Shown here: positions 8,899 through 17,005 of the stretch, one piece after another
How positions within the stretch are numbered: the first letter of the stretch is position 1
Layout of the letters: each line of letters begins with the position of its first letter
Origin: Pseudomonas syringae
GTDB taxonomy: Bacteria > Pseudomonadota > Gammaproteobacteria > Pseudomonadales > Pseudomonadaceae
Direction: 5' to 3'
DNA: 64,000 nt
Assembly: GCF_001698815.1 (NCBI RefSeq)
Contig: NZ_LGSI01000067.1
Span: 118,204-182,203 of the forward strand
Position numbers and translations under genes: made by a program
The notes under the pieces: model-generated
Databases searched by the model: none
Told to the model about the DNA's origin: nothing
The model's input: the letters and a program-made list of their open reading frames with translations, nothing else

Positions 8899-9562
8899 CG
8901 CGACTTTCCAGCAGATAACCCAGGCCGCGGAAGGTCACGATGCCCACCGGATGGCCGTCGAGCTTCTTGCGCAAGCGGTGCACGTAGATTTCGATGGCGT
9001 CAGCGCTGGCTTCTTCATCCAGGCCGAACACCTGGGAAGCCAGCTGCTCTTTGCTCATCACTCGACCGGGCCGCGCAATCAGCGCTTCCAGCACCGCTTG
9101 CTCTCTGGACGTCAGGGTCAGCAGTTCTTCGCCAAGGGTGAAGCGTCGGGTATCGAGATCGTAGACCAGTGCGCCGCAACGTTGCTGGCGCTCGCCGCCC
9201 AATACACTGCGGCGCAGCAGCGCCTTGACCCGAGCTTCCAGCTCCGAGAGCTCAAACGGCTTGGCCAGATAGTCATCGGCGCCCAGATTGAGGCCATGGA
9301 CGCGATCCTTCACATCGCTGCGTGCGGTCAACATCAACACCGGCAGGTTTTTACCCCGCCCGCGCAGACGCGCCAGCACTTCAAAACCATTGAGTCGCGG
9401 CAAGCCGACATCAAGGATGGCAACGGCATATTCCTCGCTGCTCAAGGCCAGATCGGCGGCCACACCGTCGTGCAGGACATCCACGGTCAAACCAGCGCTT
9501 TTGAGCGCCTGCGCCACACTTTCAGCCAGTTGCGGATGATCTTCGACGAGCAGAACACGCAT
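8885..9562 (-). CDS. tctD: Response regulator TctD
   Basis: This OmpR/PhoB-family regulator has 225 residues. The receiver domain carries the acidic pair in LLVEDHP, phospho-acceptor Asp51 in AILDVGLP, the Thr of LTARSD and the Lys of AKPF. The C-terminal winged helix contains LTLTSREQAVLEALIARPGR and the recognition stretch DAIEIYVHRLRKKLDG. The ATG at 9562 (MRVLLVEDHPQLAES) is preferred over one eight codons upstream because receiver domains start there. It likely activates the divergent tctCBA operon; three spaced TGAAAG repeats lie in the gap. Confidence 0.9.
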   Translation of the reverse strand: MRVLLVEDHPQLAESVAQALKSAGLTVDVLHDGVAADLALSSEEYAVAILDVGLPRLNGFEVLARLRGRGKNLPVLMLTARSDVKDRVHGLNLGADDYLAKPFELSELEARVKALLRRSVLGGERQQRCGALVYDLDTRRFTLGEELLTLTSREQAVLEALIARPGRVMSKEQLASQVFGLDEEASADAIEIYVHRLRKKLDGHPVGIVTFRGLGYLLESRDEPA

Positions 9563-9661
9563 CGACTTCTCCTGATTGCGTGACATTAAGAGCGCGGAGT
9601 TTACAGGCGCGCCGCTGCCTGTGAAGCACGAAACGCCTGCGAACTCATTTTAGTTGGCACT

Positions 9662-9689
9662 TGAAAGGTAGCTGAAAGGTTTGTGAAAG
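9662..9689. promoter_or_regulatory. Three TGAAAG direct repeats at 11-bp steps
   Basis: TGAAAG occurs at 9662-9667, 9673-9678 and 9684-9689, an exact 11-base period. This is the usual geometry for tandem binding of OmpR-family regulators on one face of the helix. It lies 100 bases upstream of tctD and 350 bases before tctC. TctD as the binder is inference. Confidence 0.55.
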
Positions 9690-9759
9690 CTTCGCTGTTT
9701 AGCATCGCGAAAAGGCCCGCAAGTCGGGACCGAAAGAAAAGCGCCACGATGCGTTTTCA

Positions 9760-9785
9760 CAATAAAAACAAAAAATGAAAAACGG
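9760..9785 (+). promoter_or_regulatory. A-rich Hfq/Crc-like tract before a short ORF
   Basis: An almost pure A tract with interspersed pyrimidines sits directly upstream of a GGAG ribosome site at 9783-9786. It resembles the AAnAAnAA motif bound by Hfq/Crc during carbon catabolite repression in Pseudomonas. The mRNA start is not known. Confidence 0.4.
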
Positions 9786-9793
9786 AGTTATCC

Positions 9794-9946
9794 ATGAGCA
9801 AACCCATGACCAAGCCTGGGTTGTCAGCTGTTCCGAATTCACCCCCCTCTTCTCGTTCCTCCTCGACACTTGCCGGCGTTAGCTTGCAGCGTGGGTTTTC
9901 CACGTCCGCGCGCCCGACTGCGAATTCGTCCGATCGCCACCGATGA
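9794..9946 (+). CDS. Possible 50-residue ORF upstream of tctC
   Basis: An ATG at 9794 with a well-placed GGAG ribosome site opens a 50-codon frame (MSKPMTKPGLSAVPNSPPSS, Ser/Pro/Arg-rich). I recognise no family. It sits where many pseudomonads carry the tricarboxylate porin gene opdH between tctD and tctC, and could be a leader peptide, a real small gene, or residue left after loss of the porin. The good ribosome site and A-rich tract are the only support; composition does not look strongly coding. Confidence 0.25.
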   Translation: MSKPMTKPGLSAVPNSPPSSRSSSTLAGVSLQRGFSTSARPTANSSDRHR

Positions 9947-10012
9947 AGCGTTTCGCCTGAACCGTCGGTTGCTGCGCTGCGTCGCTGCTTCAACATCTAA
10001 AGAGCAACATCC

Positions 10013-10023
10013 AAAAACAACAA
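10013..10023 (+). promoter_or_regulatory. Hfq/Crc-like motif at tctC ribosome site
   Basis: AAAAACAACAA lies 8 bases before the CTGGAG ribosome site of tctC and fits the AAnAAnAA catabolite activity motif. It suggests translational repression of the transporter when preferred carbon is present. Confidence 0.5.
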
Positions 10024-10041
10024 CTCTTCTGGAGACTGACC

Positions 10042-11022
10042 ATGAATTTGTCTTTGCGTCGTTTCGCTGTAGCCGCGGGTTGCATGATGCTCGCCACTCA
10101 GCTGTTCGCCGATGAACCCAAGCGCCCTGAATGTATCGCGCCCGCCTCGCCGGGCGGTGGTTTCGACCTGACGTGCAAACTGGTGCAGAGCGCGCTGATC
10201 AACGAGAAAATTCTTACCAAACCGATGCGTGTGACCTACATGCCCGGCGGCGTTGGCGCAGTGGCCTACAACGCGGTGGTCGCTCAGCGCCCTGCCGATG
10301 CCGGCACGCTGGTGGCGTGGTCCAGCGGCTCGCTGCTGAACCTGGCCCAGGGTAAATTCGGTCGCTTCGATGAAAACGCCGTGCGCTGGCTTGCGGCGGT
10401 GGGTACCAGCTATGGCGCCATCGCAGTGAAAGCCGATTCGCCGTACAAAAACCTCGACGATCTGGTCAAGGCCCTCAAGGCTGACCCGAGCAAAGTCGTG
10501 ATCGGCTCGGGCGGCACCGTCGGCAGCCAGGACTGGATGCAGACCGCACTGATCGCCAAGGCCGCCGGGATCAACCCGCGCGACCTGCGTTATGTCGCCC
10601 TCGAAGGCGGCGGTGAAATCGCCACCGCTCTGCTCGGCGGCCACATCCAGGTGGGCAGCACCGACATTTCCGACTCCATGCCGCACATCCTCAGCGGCGA
10701 CATGCGCCTGCTGGCGGTGTTCGCCGACAAGCGTCTGGACGAGCCGGAAATGAAAAACATTCCGACCGCCAAAGAGCAAGGCTACGACATCGTCTGGCCG
10801 GTGGTGCGTGGTTTCTACCTCGGGCCAAAAGTGACCGACGCCGAATACAACTGGTGGAAAGACGCTTTCGACAAGCTGCTGGCCTCGGAAGACTTCGCCA
10901 AGCTGCGCGACCAGCGTGAACTGTTTCCGTTTGCCATGACCGGCCAGGAACTGGACACCTACGTGAAAAAGCAAGTCGCCGACTACAAGACCCTGGCCAA
11001 GGAATTCGGCCTGATTCAGTGA
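10042..11022 (+). CDS. tctC: Tripartite tricarboxylate transporter binding protein TctC
   Basis: This is the periplasmic solute receptor of the TTT importer for citrate-like acids. It has 326 residues with a signal peptide (MNLSLRRFAVAAGCMMLATQ, cut before DEPKRPECIAP). The mature protein follows the TctC fold, with APASPGGGFDLTCKLVQSAL at the ligand loop and MPGGVGAVAYNAVV after it. It is first in the tctCBA operon, preceded by a strong ribosome site. Substrate class is inferred from the family and from tctDE. Confidence 0.93.
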   Translation: MNLSLRRFAVAAGCMMLATQLFADEPKRPECIAPASPGGGFDLTCKLVQSALINEKILTKPMRVTYMPGGVGAVAYNAVVAQRPADAGTLVAWSSGSLLNLAQGKFGRFDENAVRWLAAVGTSYGAIAVKADSPYKNLDDLVKALKADPSKVVIGSGGTVGSQDWMQTALIAKAAGINPRDLRYVALEGGGEIATALLGGHIQVGSTDISDSMPHILSGDMRLLAVFADKRLDEPEMKNIPTAKEQGYDIVWPVVRGFYLGPKVTDAEYNWWKDAFDKLLASEDFAKLRDQRELFPFAMTGQELDTYVKKQVADYKTLAKEFGLIQ

Positions 11023-11083
11023 TCGCCTGACTGACTAGTGGTTGCGCCTGCCAGCGAGGTGGCGCAACCCAGGAGCTTGCACC

Positions 11084-11542
11084 ATGTTGATCCAACGAAT
11101 TTTTGCCGCGTTTCTGCTGCTGGTCTGCGCCGGCCTGGCGTTGATGGCCTGGCCCTATCAAGCGCCGTTTTCCTACGAGCCGGTCGGCCCTCGGGCGTTT
11201 CCCCTGCTGATACTTGGCCTGATGGGGCTGGCGCTGGTGTACATGCTGTTTCGCCCGACGCCCATCGTGCACACCGAAGAAGACCCGAAGCTGGACCGCG
11301 AAACCATCATCAAGATCACCGCCTGCGTGTTCCTGCTGCTGATTTTCGCCGGTCTGTTCGAACCGCTGGGCTTCATTCTCAGCAGCATCCTGATCGGTAT
11401 TCCCATGGCGCGCCTGTATGGCGGGCGCTGGGTGCCAAGCGTGATTGTGGTGATCTTGATGAGCATCGGCCTTTACCTTCTATTCGATAAAGCCATGGAC
11501 GTTCCGTTGCCCCTGGGCTTGCTTGACGTTCTGGAGAACTGA
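11084..11542 (+). CDS. tctB: Tripartite tricarboxylate transporter small membrane subunit TctB
   Basis: This 152-residue protein has four hydrophobic segments: about residues 5-22 (FAAFLLLVCAGLALMAW), 37-54, 78-100 and 116-134. This is the TctB pattern. The ATG at 11084 follows AGGAGC at an ideal distance; the upstream TTG extension is not homologous. It is the small membrane component that works with TctA. It ends 3 bases before tctA. Confidence 0.9.
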   Translation: MLIQRIFAAFLLLVCAGLALMAWPYQAPFSYEPVGPRAFPLLILGLMGLALVYMLFRPTPIVHTEEDPKLDRETIIKITACVFLLLIFAGLFEPLGFILSSILIGIPMARLYGGRWVPSVIVVILMSIGLYLLFDKAMDVPLPLGLLDVLEN

Positions 11543-11545
11543 TCA

Positions 11546-13060
11546 ATGGATACTTTCAGCTATCTCGGCCAGGGCTTCGGCGTTGCGCTGACGCCTTACA
11601 ACCTGATTACCGCGCTGTGCGGCACCTTGATCGGCACCGTCGTCGGCCTGCTGCCGGGGCTGGGACCGATCAACGGCGTTGCGCTGCTGATCCCGATTGC
11701 CTTCGCACTGGGCCTGCCTCCGGAGTCGGCATTGATCCTGTTGGCGGCGGTTTACCTGGGCTGTGAGTATGGCGGCCGGATCAGTTCGATCCTGCTGAAC
11801 ATTCCGGGCGAAGCGTCCACGGTCATGACCACCCTCGACGGCTACCCGATGGCTCGCCAGGGCCTGGCTGGCGTGGCGCTATCGTTGTCGGCATGGAGTT
11901 CGTTCATCGGTGCACTGATTGCGACGTGCGGCATGGTGCTGTTCGCCCCGCTGCTGGCGAAATGGGCGATTGCTTTTGGCCCGGCGGAATATTTCGTGCT
12001 GATGGTGTTCGCCATAGTTTGCCTGGGCGGCATGGCGGGTGATCGGCCGCTGAAAACCTTTATTGCCGCATTGATGGGCCTGTTCCTGTCGGCAGTCGGC
12101 ATCGACGCCAACAGCGGCGTGTATCGCTTCACCGGCGACAACATTCACCTGACCGACGGCATCCAGTTCGTCGTGCTGGTGCTGGGCCTGTTCTCCATCA
12201 GCGAGATTCTGTTGCTGCTGGAAAAAACCCATCGCGGCCAGGAAGCGGTGAAAGCCACCGGCCGCATGATGTTCAACTTCAAGGAAGCCAGTTCGGTATT
12301 CGTGGTGAACCTGCGCTGCGGCGTATTGGGTTTTATCATGGGAGTGCTGCCCGGTGCCGGTGCGACGCTGGCAAGCGCTGTCGCGTACATGACAGAAAAA
12401 AGCATCGCGGGCAAAACCGGCAAGTTTGGTCAGGGCGACATGCGTGGTCTGGCAGCACCGGAAACGGCCATTGGCGGCGCGGCCTGCGGCGCGCTGGTGC
12501 CAATGTTGACGCTGGGAGTTCCCGGGTCGGGCACAACTGCGGTAATGATCGGTGCCTTGTCGCTCTATAACATCACCCCTGGCCCGATGCTGTTCCAGCA
12601 GCAACCGGACCTCGTCTGGGGTCTGATCGCCTCGTTGTTTGTCGCCAACGTCATGCTGGTGATCCTCAACATCCCGATGATCCGCATCTTCACCCGCATC
12701 CTCAATGTGCCAAATTGGGCGCTGGTGCCGGTTATCGCGATCATCACCGGGATCGGCGTCTACGCGGTGCATGCCACGACCTTCGACCTGTTCCTGATGG
12801 TCGGCATCGGCATCTTCGGTTACATCCTGCGCAAGCTGGACTTCCCATTGTCGCCAATCCTGCTGGGCTTCATCCTCGGCGGCTTGATGGAACAGAACCT
12901 GCGTCGCGCACTGTCGATTTCCAATGGTGCGATGGAGATTCTCTGGTCCAGCCCGATCACCATCGGCGTCTGGGTACTGACCATCCTGATGCTGGTGTTC
13001 CCACTGATCCGCATCTGGCGCAAACGTGCATTGCTGCGCAGTGCAGCGACCAGTGTCTGA
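11546..13060 (+). CDS. tctA: Tripartite tricarboxylate transporter large permease TctA
   Basis: This 504-residue, many-span permease carries the family motifs GTLIGTVVGLLPGLGPINGV (residues about 27-46) and, in the second half, the inverted equivalent FIMGVLPGAGATLASAVAYM. LGVPGSGTTAVMIGAL lies near residue 325. It is the main ion-coupled channel of the TctCBA importer. The gene is joined to the next one by overlapping ends. Confidence 0.95.
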   Translation: MDTFSYLGQGFGVALTPYNLITALCGTLIGTVVGLLPGLGPINGVALLIPIAFALGLPPESALILLAAVYLGCEYGGRISSILLNIPGEASTVMTTLDGYPMARQGLAGVALSLSAWSSFIGALIATCGMVLFAPLLAKWAIAFGPAEYFVLMVFAIVCLGGMAGDRPLKTFIAALMGLFLSAVGIDANSGVYRFTGDNIHLTDGIQFVVLVLGLFSISEILLLLEKTHRGQEAVKATGRMMFNFKEASSVFVVNLRCGVLGFIMGVLPGAGATLASAVAYMTEKSIAGKTGKFGQGDMRGLAAPETAIGGAACGALVPMLTLGVPGSGTTAVMIGALSLYNITPGPMLFQQQPDLVWGLIASLFVANVMLVILNIPMIRIFTRILNVPNWALVPVIAIITGIGVYAVHATTFDLFLMVGIGIFGYILRKLDFPLSPILLGFILGGLMEQNLRRALSISNGAMEILWSSPITIGVWVLTILMLVFPLIRIWRKRALLRSAATSV

Positions 13061-14087
13061 TCGACCCTTCAAAACCTGGTGGGCAACCCCGCTGGTCGGT
13101 CTGCTTGGCGGTTACCTCGCCAGCCAGGTCGGCTGGCCTTTGCCTTGGATGGTCGGCTCGTTACTGGCGATCATCCTGGTGCGTTGCCTGACTCCATGGC
13201 AACTGGCAGAAATCCCCGGCGGCCGCAAATGCGGTCAATGGGTGGTCGGCATCGGCATTGGCCTGCACTTCACTCCGGTAGTGATTGCCCAGGTCATGGC
13301 GCATTTCGGCCTGATCTTTTTCGGCGCACTGGTCACCAGTGTTTCCAGCGTTGTCGGGGTCTGGTTGATGCGGCGCAGCGGGGAAGATCGTGCTACTGCG
13401 TTCTTCTCCAGCATGCCCGGCGGCTCCGGCGAAATGGTCAACCTCGGGGCGCGTAACGGCGCCATTCTCAGTAGCGTCGCCGCCGGGCAAAGCCTGCGCG
13501 TACTGGCGGTGGTGCTCTGCGTTCCGGCCATCTTCAAATACTTGTTGGGCGACGGCACGCCGGCCTTCCATGCGGGTTCCGTTGACTGGTGGTGGCTTGC
13601 CGTTTTGTTTCCCCTGGGCGCGGCTGTGGCCTGGCTTTGGCAACGTCTGAAGCAACCCAATCCATGGCTGTTCGGCCCCTTGTTGGTGAGCGCGACGGTC
13701 AGCATTGTCTGGGATCTACACATCGGTTTGCCTGACGGCGGCAGCCAGGTTGGTCAATGGCTGATCGGCAGCGGTTTGGGCTGTCATTTCAATCGTGAAT
13801 TTTTCCGCCGCGCACCTTCATTTATCGGCAAGACGCTGCTCGGCACCGCTCTGACCATGCTCATCGCCGCCCTCGCCGCTTTGGGGCTGAGCGCCGCCAC
13901 CCATCTGGATCTGCGCTCACTGACCCTGGGCATGATGCCCGGCGGCATCGCCGAAATGAGCCTCACCGCCGAAGTGTTGCAATTGTCTGTGCCGCTGGTG
14001 ACGGCAATGCAGGTGATGCGGTTGTTGTTTGTGTTGTTTCTGGCGGAGCCGGTGTTTCGCTACTGGGATCGGCGGGGGCAATCCTGA
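13053..14087 (+). CDS. AbrB-family membrane protein
   Basis: This is an integral membrane protein with two AbrB-duplication domains (the family once named ammonia monooxygenase-like). Each half carries a MPGG motif: SSMPGGSGEMVNLG near residue 125 and GMMPGGIAEMSLTAEV near 295. About ten spans are visible. I start at GTG 13053 (VSDRPFKTWWATPLV), overlapping the tctA stop by 8 bases; an ATG at 13026 would add nine residues. It is translationally coupled to tctA and probably cotranscribed, but its role is unknown. Confidence 0.82.
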   Translation: MSDRPFKTWWATPLVGLLGGYLASQVGWPLPWMVGSLLAIILVRCLTPWQLAEIPGGRKCGQWVVGIGIGLHFTPVVIAQVMAHFGLIFFGALVTSVSSVVGVWLMRRSGEDRATAFFSSMPGGSGEMVNLGARNGAILSSVAAGQSLRVLAVVLCVPAIFKYLLGDGTPAFHAGSVDWWWLAVLFPLGAAVAWLWQRLKQPNPWLFGPLLVSATVSIVWDLHIGLPDGGSQVGQWLIGSGLGCHFNREFFRRAPSFIGKTLLGTALTMLIAALAALGLSAATHLDLRSLTLGMMPGGIAEMSLTAEVLQLSVPLVTAMQVMRLLFVLFLAEPVFRYWDRRGQS

Positions 14088-14102
14088 ATAACACCAAGCC
14101 CC

Positions 14103-14190
14103 GTGGGAGCGAGCTTGCTCGCGAAGATGCCAGAACGTCCAACATCTTCGTTGACTGAACTACCGCTTTCGTAAGCAAGCTTGCTCCTAC
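14103..14190. repeat. REP pair between AbrB-family gene and ung
   Basis: The left arm (14103-14127) holds the common Pseudomonas REP core GGAGCGAGCTTGCTCGCGA. The right arm (14168-14190) is a degenerate inverse copy. The inner CGAAGATG/CATCTTCG repeats also pair. It lies between two convergent genes. Confidence 0.85.
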
Positions 14191-14192
14191 AC

Positions 14193-14885
14193 TCAAACCG
14201 CAGGCAACCGCCACTCAATCGGCGCCATCCCGTTCTGCTCCAGGTACTTATTGGCCCGGCTGAAATGCCCGCAGCCCAGAAAGCCCTTGTAAGCAGACAA
14301 CGGCGAAGGATGCACTGAGGTCAGCACCAGATGCTTGGTGGCATCGACCAGCTTCTGTTTGCTCTGCGCATGAGCGCCCCACAGCATGAACACCAGATGC
14401 GGCTGATGGGCGCTCACCGTTTCGATCACCTTGTCGGTGAAATGCTGCCAGCCCTTGCCTGCATGGGAAGCAGCATTGGCGCGCTCGACGGTCAAGGTGG
14501 TGTTGAGCATCAACACACCCTGATCGGCCCAGGACTGCAAATGGCCATGGGCGGGAATGTCGATATTCAGGTCGCGTTTGAGCTCTTTATAGATGTTGAC
14601 CAGCGACGGCGGCGCGGGCACGCCGGGTTGCACCGAGAAACACAAACCGTGAGCCTGGCCAGGGCCGTGATAAGGGTCCTGGCCGAGGATGACCACCTTG
14701 ACCTGATCCAGCGGCGTGGAGTTCAGCGCGTTGAAGATCAGCGGCCCCGGCGGGTAGATTTCTTTGCCGGCGGCATGCTCCTGGCGCAGAAACTCACGCA
14801 GCTGGTTCATGTAAGGTTTTTCGAACTCGTCACGCAACGCGTGTTTCCAGCTGGGTTCGAGTTTGATGCGGTCGTCGGATGTCAT
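14193..14885 (-). CDS. ung: Uracil-DNA glycosylase
   Basis: Ung removes uracil from DNA. The 230-residue product has the water-activating motif GQDPYHGPGQAHGLCFSV near residue 60 and the C-terminal HPSPLSAYKGFLGC with the catalytic His. The start MTSDDRIKLEPSWKHAL (ATG 14885) matches the family; two in-frame ATGs lie just upstream. It is convergent with the AbrB-family gene and divergent from the CoA hydrolase gene. Confidence 0.96.
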   Translation of the reverse strand: MTSDDRIKLEPSWKHALRDEFEKPYMNQLREFLRQEHAAGKEIYPPGPLIFNALNSTPLDQVKVVILGQDPYHGPGQAHGLCFSVQPGVPAPPSLVNIYKELKRDLNIDIPAHGHLQSWADQGVLMLNTTLTVERANAASHAGKGWQHFTDKVIETVSAHQPHLVFMLWGAHAQSKQKLVDATKHLVLTSVHPSPLSAYKGFLGCGHFSRANKYLEQNGMAPIEWRLPAV

Positions 14886-15071
14886 GGTCATACCTTGCAA
14901 AACAATGCGCGCGGGCGGTGCTGAAACCGGGAGCAGACCCTATGAAAGCTGGCCGCCAATGTCAAATACCGCGCGCCCCGCTCTGCCGTTTCCTACACTT
15001 GATCGCAACTTAACCCGACATGAGGCAATCAAAACCCTGTTGGATAAATGTATTGCCCCCGAGAGGTCACG

Positions 15072-16184
15072 ATGAATCTGCTCTTTGAAGAACTCCCCGC
15101 TCAGGACGGCGCCCGAATCGGCGTGGCCACGCTGGACGCGGAGAAGTCATTGAATGCCCTGTCGCTGCCGATGATTCTCGCGCTGCAAGACAAGCTGAAC
15201 ACCTGGGCCAGCGATGACAGCATCGTCTGCATATTGCTGCGCGGCAACGGGCGCAAAGCGTTCTGTGCAGGCGGAGATGTACGTACCCTGGTGGAAACCT
15301 GCCGAGCGCATCCCGGCGAAGTGCCGCCATTGGCGGCGCATTTCTTTTCCGCTGAATACCGCCTCGACTACAGCCTGCACACCTATCCAAAACCGCTGAT
15401 CTGTTGGGGCCACGGCTACGTGCTTGGCGGCGGCATGGGCCTGCTGCAAGGGGCCAGCATTCGTATCGTCACGCCGAGCAGTCGCCTGGCGATGCCGGAA
15501 ATCAGCATCGGCCTGTACCCGGACGTGGGCGCCAGCTGGTTCCTTTCGCGCCTGCCGGGCAAGCTCGGTCTGTTTCTGGGCCTGACCGGCTCGCACATCA
15601 ACGGGCACGACGCGCTGGACCTGGACCTCGCCGACCGCTTCCTGCTCGATGAACAGCAGGACGAGTTGATCGACGGCCTGCAGCAGCTCAACTGGCAAGA
15701 ACAGACCTCGATCCAGCTCAACAGCCTGCTCAAGGCGCTGCAACAGGAAGCCATCGGCCAGCTGCCGGCCGCGCAGTGGCTGCCGCGTCGCAAGCAGATC
15801 GATGAATTGCTCGATGTCGGCAACCTGCCCTGCGCATGGAGTGCCATCAGCCACCTGCAACACAAAGACGACGCCCTGCTGGCCCGCGCCGCCAAGACCC
15901 TGACCGAAGGCTGCCCGCTGACCGCGCACCTGATCTGGGAACAAATCCAGCGCGCCCGACACATGTCGTTGGCCGAAGTATTCCAGATGGAATACACCAT
16001 GAGCCTTAACTGCTGCCGCCATCCCGAGTTCAGCGAAGGCGTCCGCGCGCGACTGATCGACAAGGACAACAAACCCCATTGGCACTGGCAGGACGTGGCC
16101 AACGTTCCACAGGCAGTGATCGACGCACACTTCGCCAAGGCCTGGGAAGGTCGACATCCGTTGGCGGATTTGTCGGGGTATTGA
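15072..16184 (+). CDS. 3-hydroxyisobutyryl-CoA hydrolase-like enzyme (crotonase family)
   Basis: This crotonase-fold protein of 370 residues is longer than simple enoyl-CoA hydratases and matches the ECH_2/HIBCH group of valine catabolism. The oxyanion-hole stretch is GHGYVLGGGMGLLQGASI (near residue 115), followed by MPEISIGLYPDVGASWFLSR, where the Glu and Asp of the hydrolase subgroup lie. The C-terminal half has the family signature MSLNCCRHPEFSEGVRARLI. The start at 15072 (MNLLFEELPAQDGARIG) follows GAGAGGT. The neighbouring order with ung resembles PA0744-PA0750. Exact substrate unproved. Confidence 0.85.
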   Translation: MNLLFEELPAQDGARIGVATLDAEKSLNALSLPMILALQDKLNTWASDDSIVCILLRGNGRKAFCAGGDVRTLVETCRAHPGEVPPLAAHFFSAEYRLDYSLHTYPKPLICWGHGYVLGGGMGLLQGASIRIVTPSSRLAMPEISIGLYPDVGASWFLSRLPGKLGLFLGLTGSHINGHDALDLDLADRFLLDEQQDELIDGLQQLNWQEQTSIQLNSLLKALQQEAIGQLPAAQWLPRRKQIDELLDVGNLPCAWSAISHLQHKDDALLARAAKTLTEGCPLTAHLIWEQIQRARHMSLAEVFQMEYTMSLNCCRHPEFSEGVRARLIDKDNKPHWHWQDVANVPQAVIDAHFAKAWEGRHPLADLSGY

Positions 16185-16223
16185 GCAAAAGACAATGCTT
16201 TTGGACGGTAAATCTGATGGCTG

Positions 16224-16277
16224 CCTCTTGATTGAGCGAACTCCTTACCCCAAAGTAAGGAATTCCAATTCAAGAGG
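16224..16277. promoter_or_regulatory. Nested palindrome upstream of vapB
   Basis: An outer perfect 8-bp repeat (16224-16231 with 16270-16277) encloses an inner 11-bp repeat with one mismatch (16238-16248 with 16255-16265, loop CCCAAA). The whole 54 bases end on the vapB ribosome site. It is a strong candidate operator for VapB, or a hairpin limiting translation. Confidence 0.6.
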
Positions 16278-16285
16278 CGTTAATG

Positions 16286-16528
16286 ATGGCTACAGCCACC
16301 GTTACTTCAAAAGGGCAGATTACTATTCCCGCCCAAGTCAGGACTTCCCTTGGCCTGGATACGGGGGATCGAATTGAATTCGTTGATATAGGAAACGGTA
16401 AGTTCGCCATCATTGCGGCGACTCATTCTGTGCGAGATCTGAAAGGCTTGATTCGCAAGCCAGCCAAACCGGTCAGCATCGAAGACATGAACTTGGCTAT
16501 CGAAACACAGGGATCGAAAACTGAATGA
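16286..16528 (+). CDS. vapB: VapB-type antitoxin (AbrB/MazE fold)
   Basis: This 80-residue protein has the SpoVT/AbrB swapped-hairpin domain at its start (MATATVTSKGQITIPAQVRT, then LGLDTGDRIEFVDIGNGKFA). A C-terminal tail (about residues 50-80) would wrap the toxin. AAGAGG at 16272-16277 is the ribosome site; an ATG one codon upstream is possible. Its stop overlaps the toxin start by 4 bases. It should bind the palindrome upstream and repress its own operon. Confidence 0.88.
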   Translation: MATATVTSKGQITIPAQVRTSLGLDTGDRIEFVDIGNGKFAIIAATHSVRDLKGLIRKPAKPVSIEDMNLAIETQGSKTE

Positions 16529-16920
16529 TCGGTCTGGATACCAATGTTCTGGTGCGTTACGTCGCTCAGGATGACGTTAAGCAATCGACCATAGCTTCGC
16601 ATCTGATCGAATCTTTGACCGTTACCGCTCCCGGTTTTATTGCCATGGTTTCAGTCGTCGAGTTGGTGTGGGTACTGCAATCGAGCTACCAATCCAGCAA
16701 ATCAGAAATCATCGCGGTCCTGGAAACGCTCTTGCGCACCAGAGAGTTGACGGTGGAAAACGTCGAAACGGTTTGGCAGGCACTCAGGCGCTTTACTGAA
16801 TCCAACGCTGACTTTGCCGACTGCCTGATTGAGCGTTCCGCCCACGCAGCCGGCTGCGACCATACCGCCACGTTCGACAGTAAAGCGGCCAAGACTGCTG
16901 GAATGCGTCGGCTGATTTAA
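16525..16920 (+). CDS. vapC: VapC-type PIN-domain ribonuclease toxin
   Basis: This 131-residue PIN-domain toxin cuts RNA when free of VapB. The acidic residues of the active site are visible: Asp in MIGLDTNVLVRYV, Glu in VSVVELVWVL, Asp in ADFADCLIERSA and the late Asp in TATFDSKAAK. All four are present, so the toxin looks active. It overlaps vapB by ATGA. A bidirectional hairpin terminator follows. Confidence 0.92.
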   Translation: MIGLDTNVLVRYVAQDDVKQSTIASHLIESLTVTAPGFIAMVSVVELVWVLQSSYQSSKSEIIAVLETLLRTRELTVENVETVWQALRRFTESNADFADCLIERSAHAAGCDHTATFDSKAAKTAGMRRLI

Positions 16921-16964
16921 ATTCGCCTGCAAACAAGAAACCGCTCGGACCTCGCTCAATATAA

Positions 16965-16988
16965 AACGGCACTCCATGGAGTGCCGTT
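16965..16988. terminator. Bidirectional hairpin terminator
   Basis: A perfect 24-base palindrome (AACGGCACTCCA and its complement) has TTCTTTC after it on plus and TTTTAT after it on minus. It sits between the convergent vapC and lipoprotein genes and should end both transcripts. Confidence 0.85.
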
Positions 16989-17005
16989 CTTCTTTCAACT
17001 ACCGA

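Noticed and set aside
9757..9996. A 79-codon minus frame between tctD and tctC
   Set aside because: No ribosome site, no recognisable family, and it would run through the A-rich leader.
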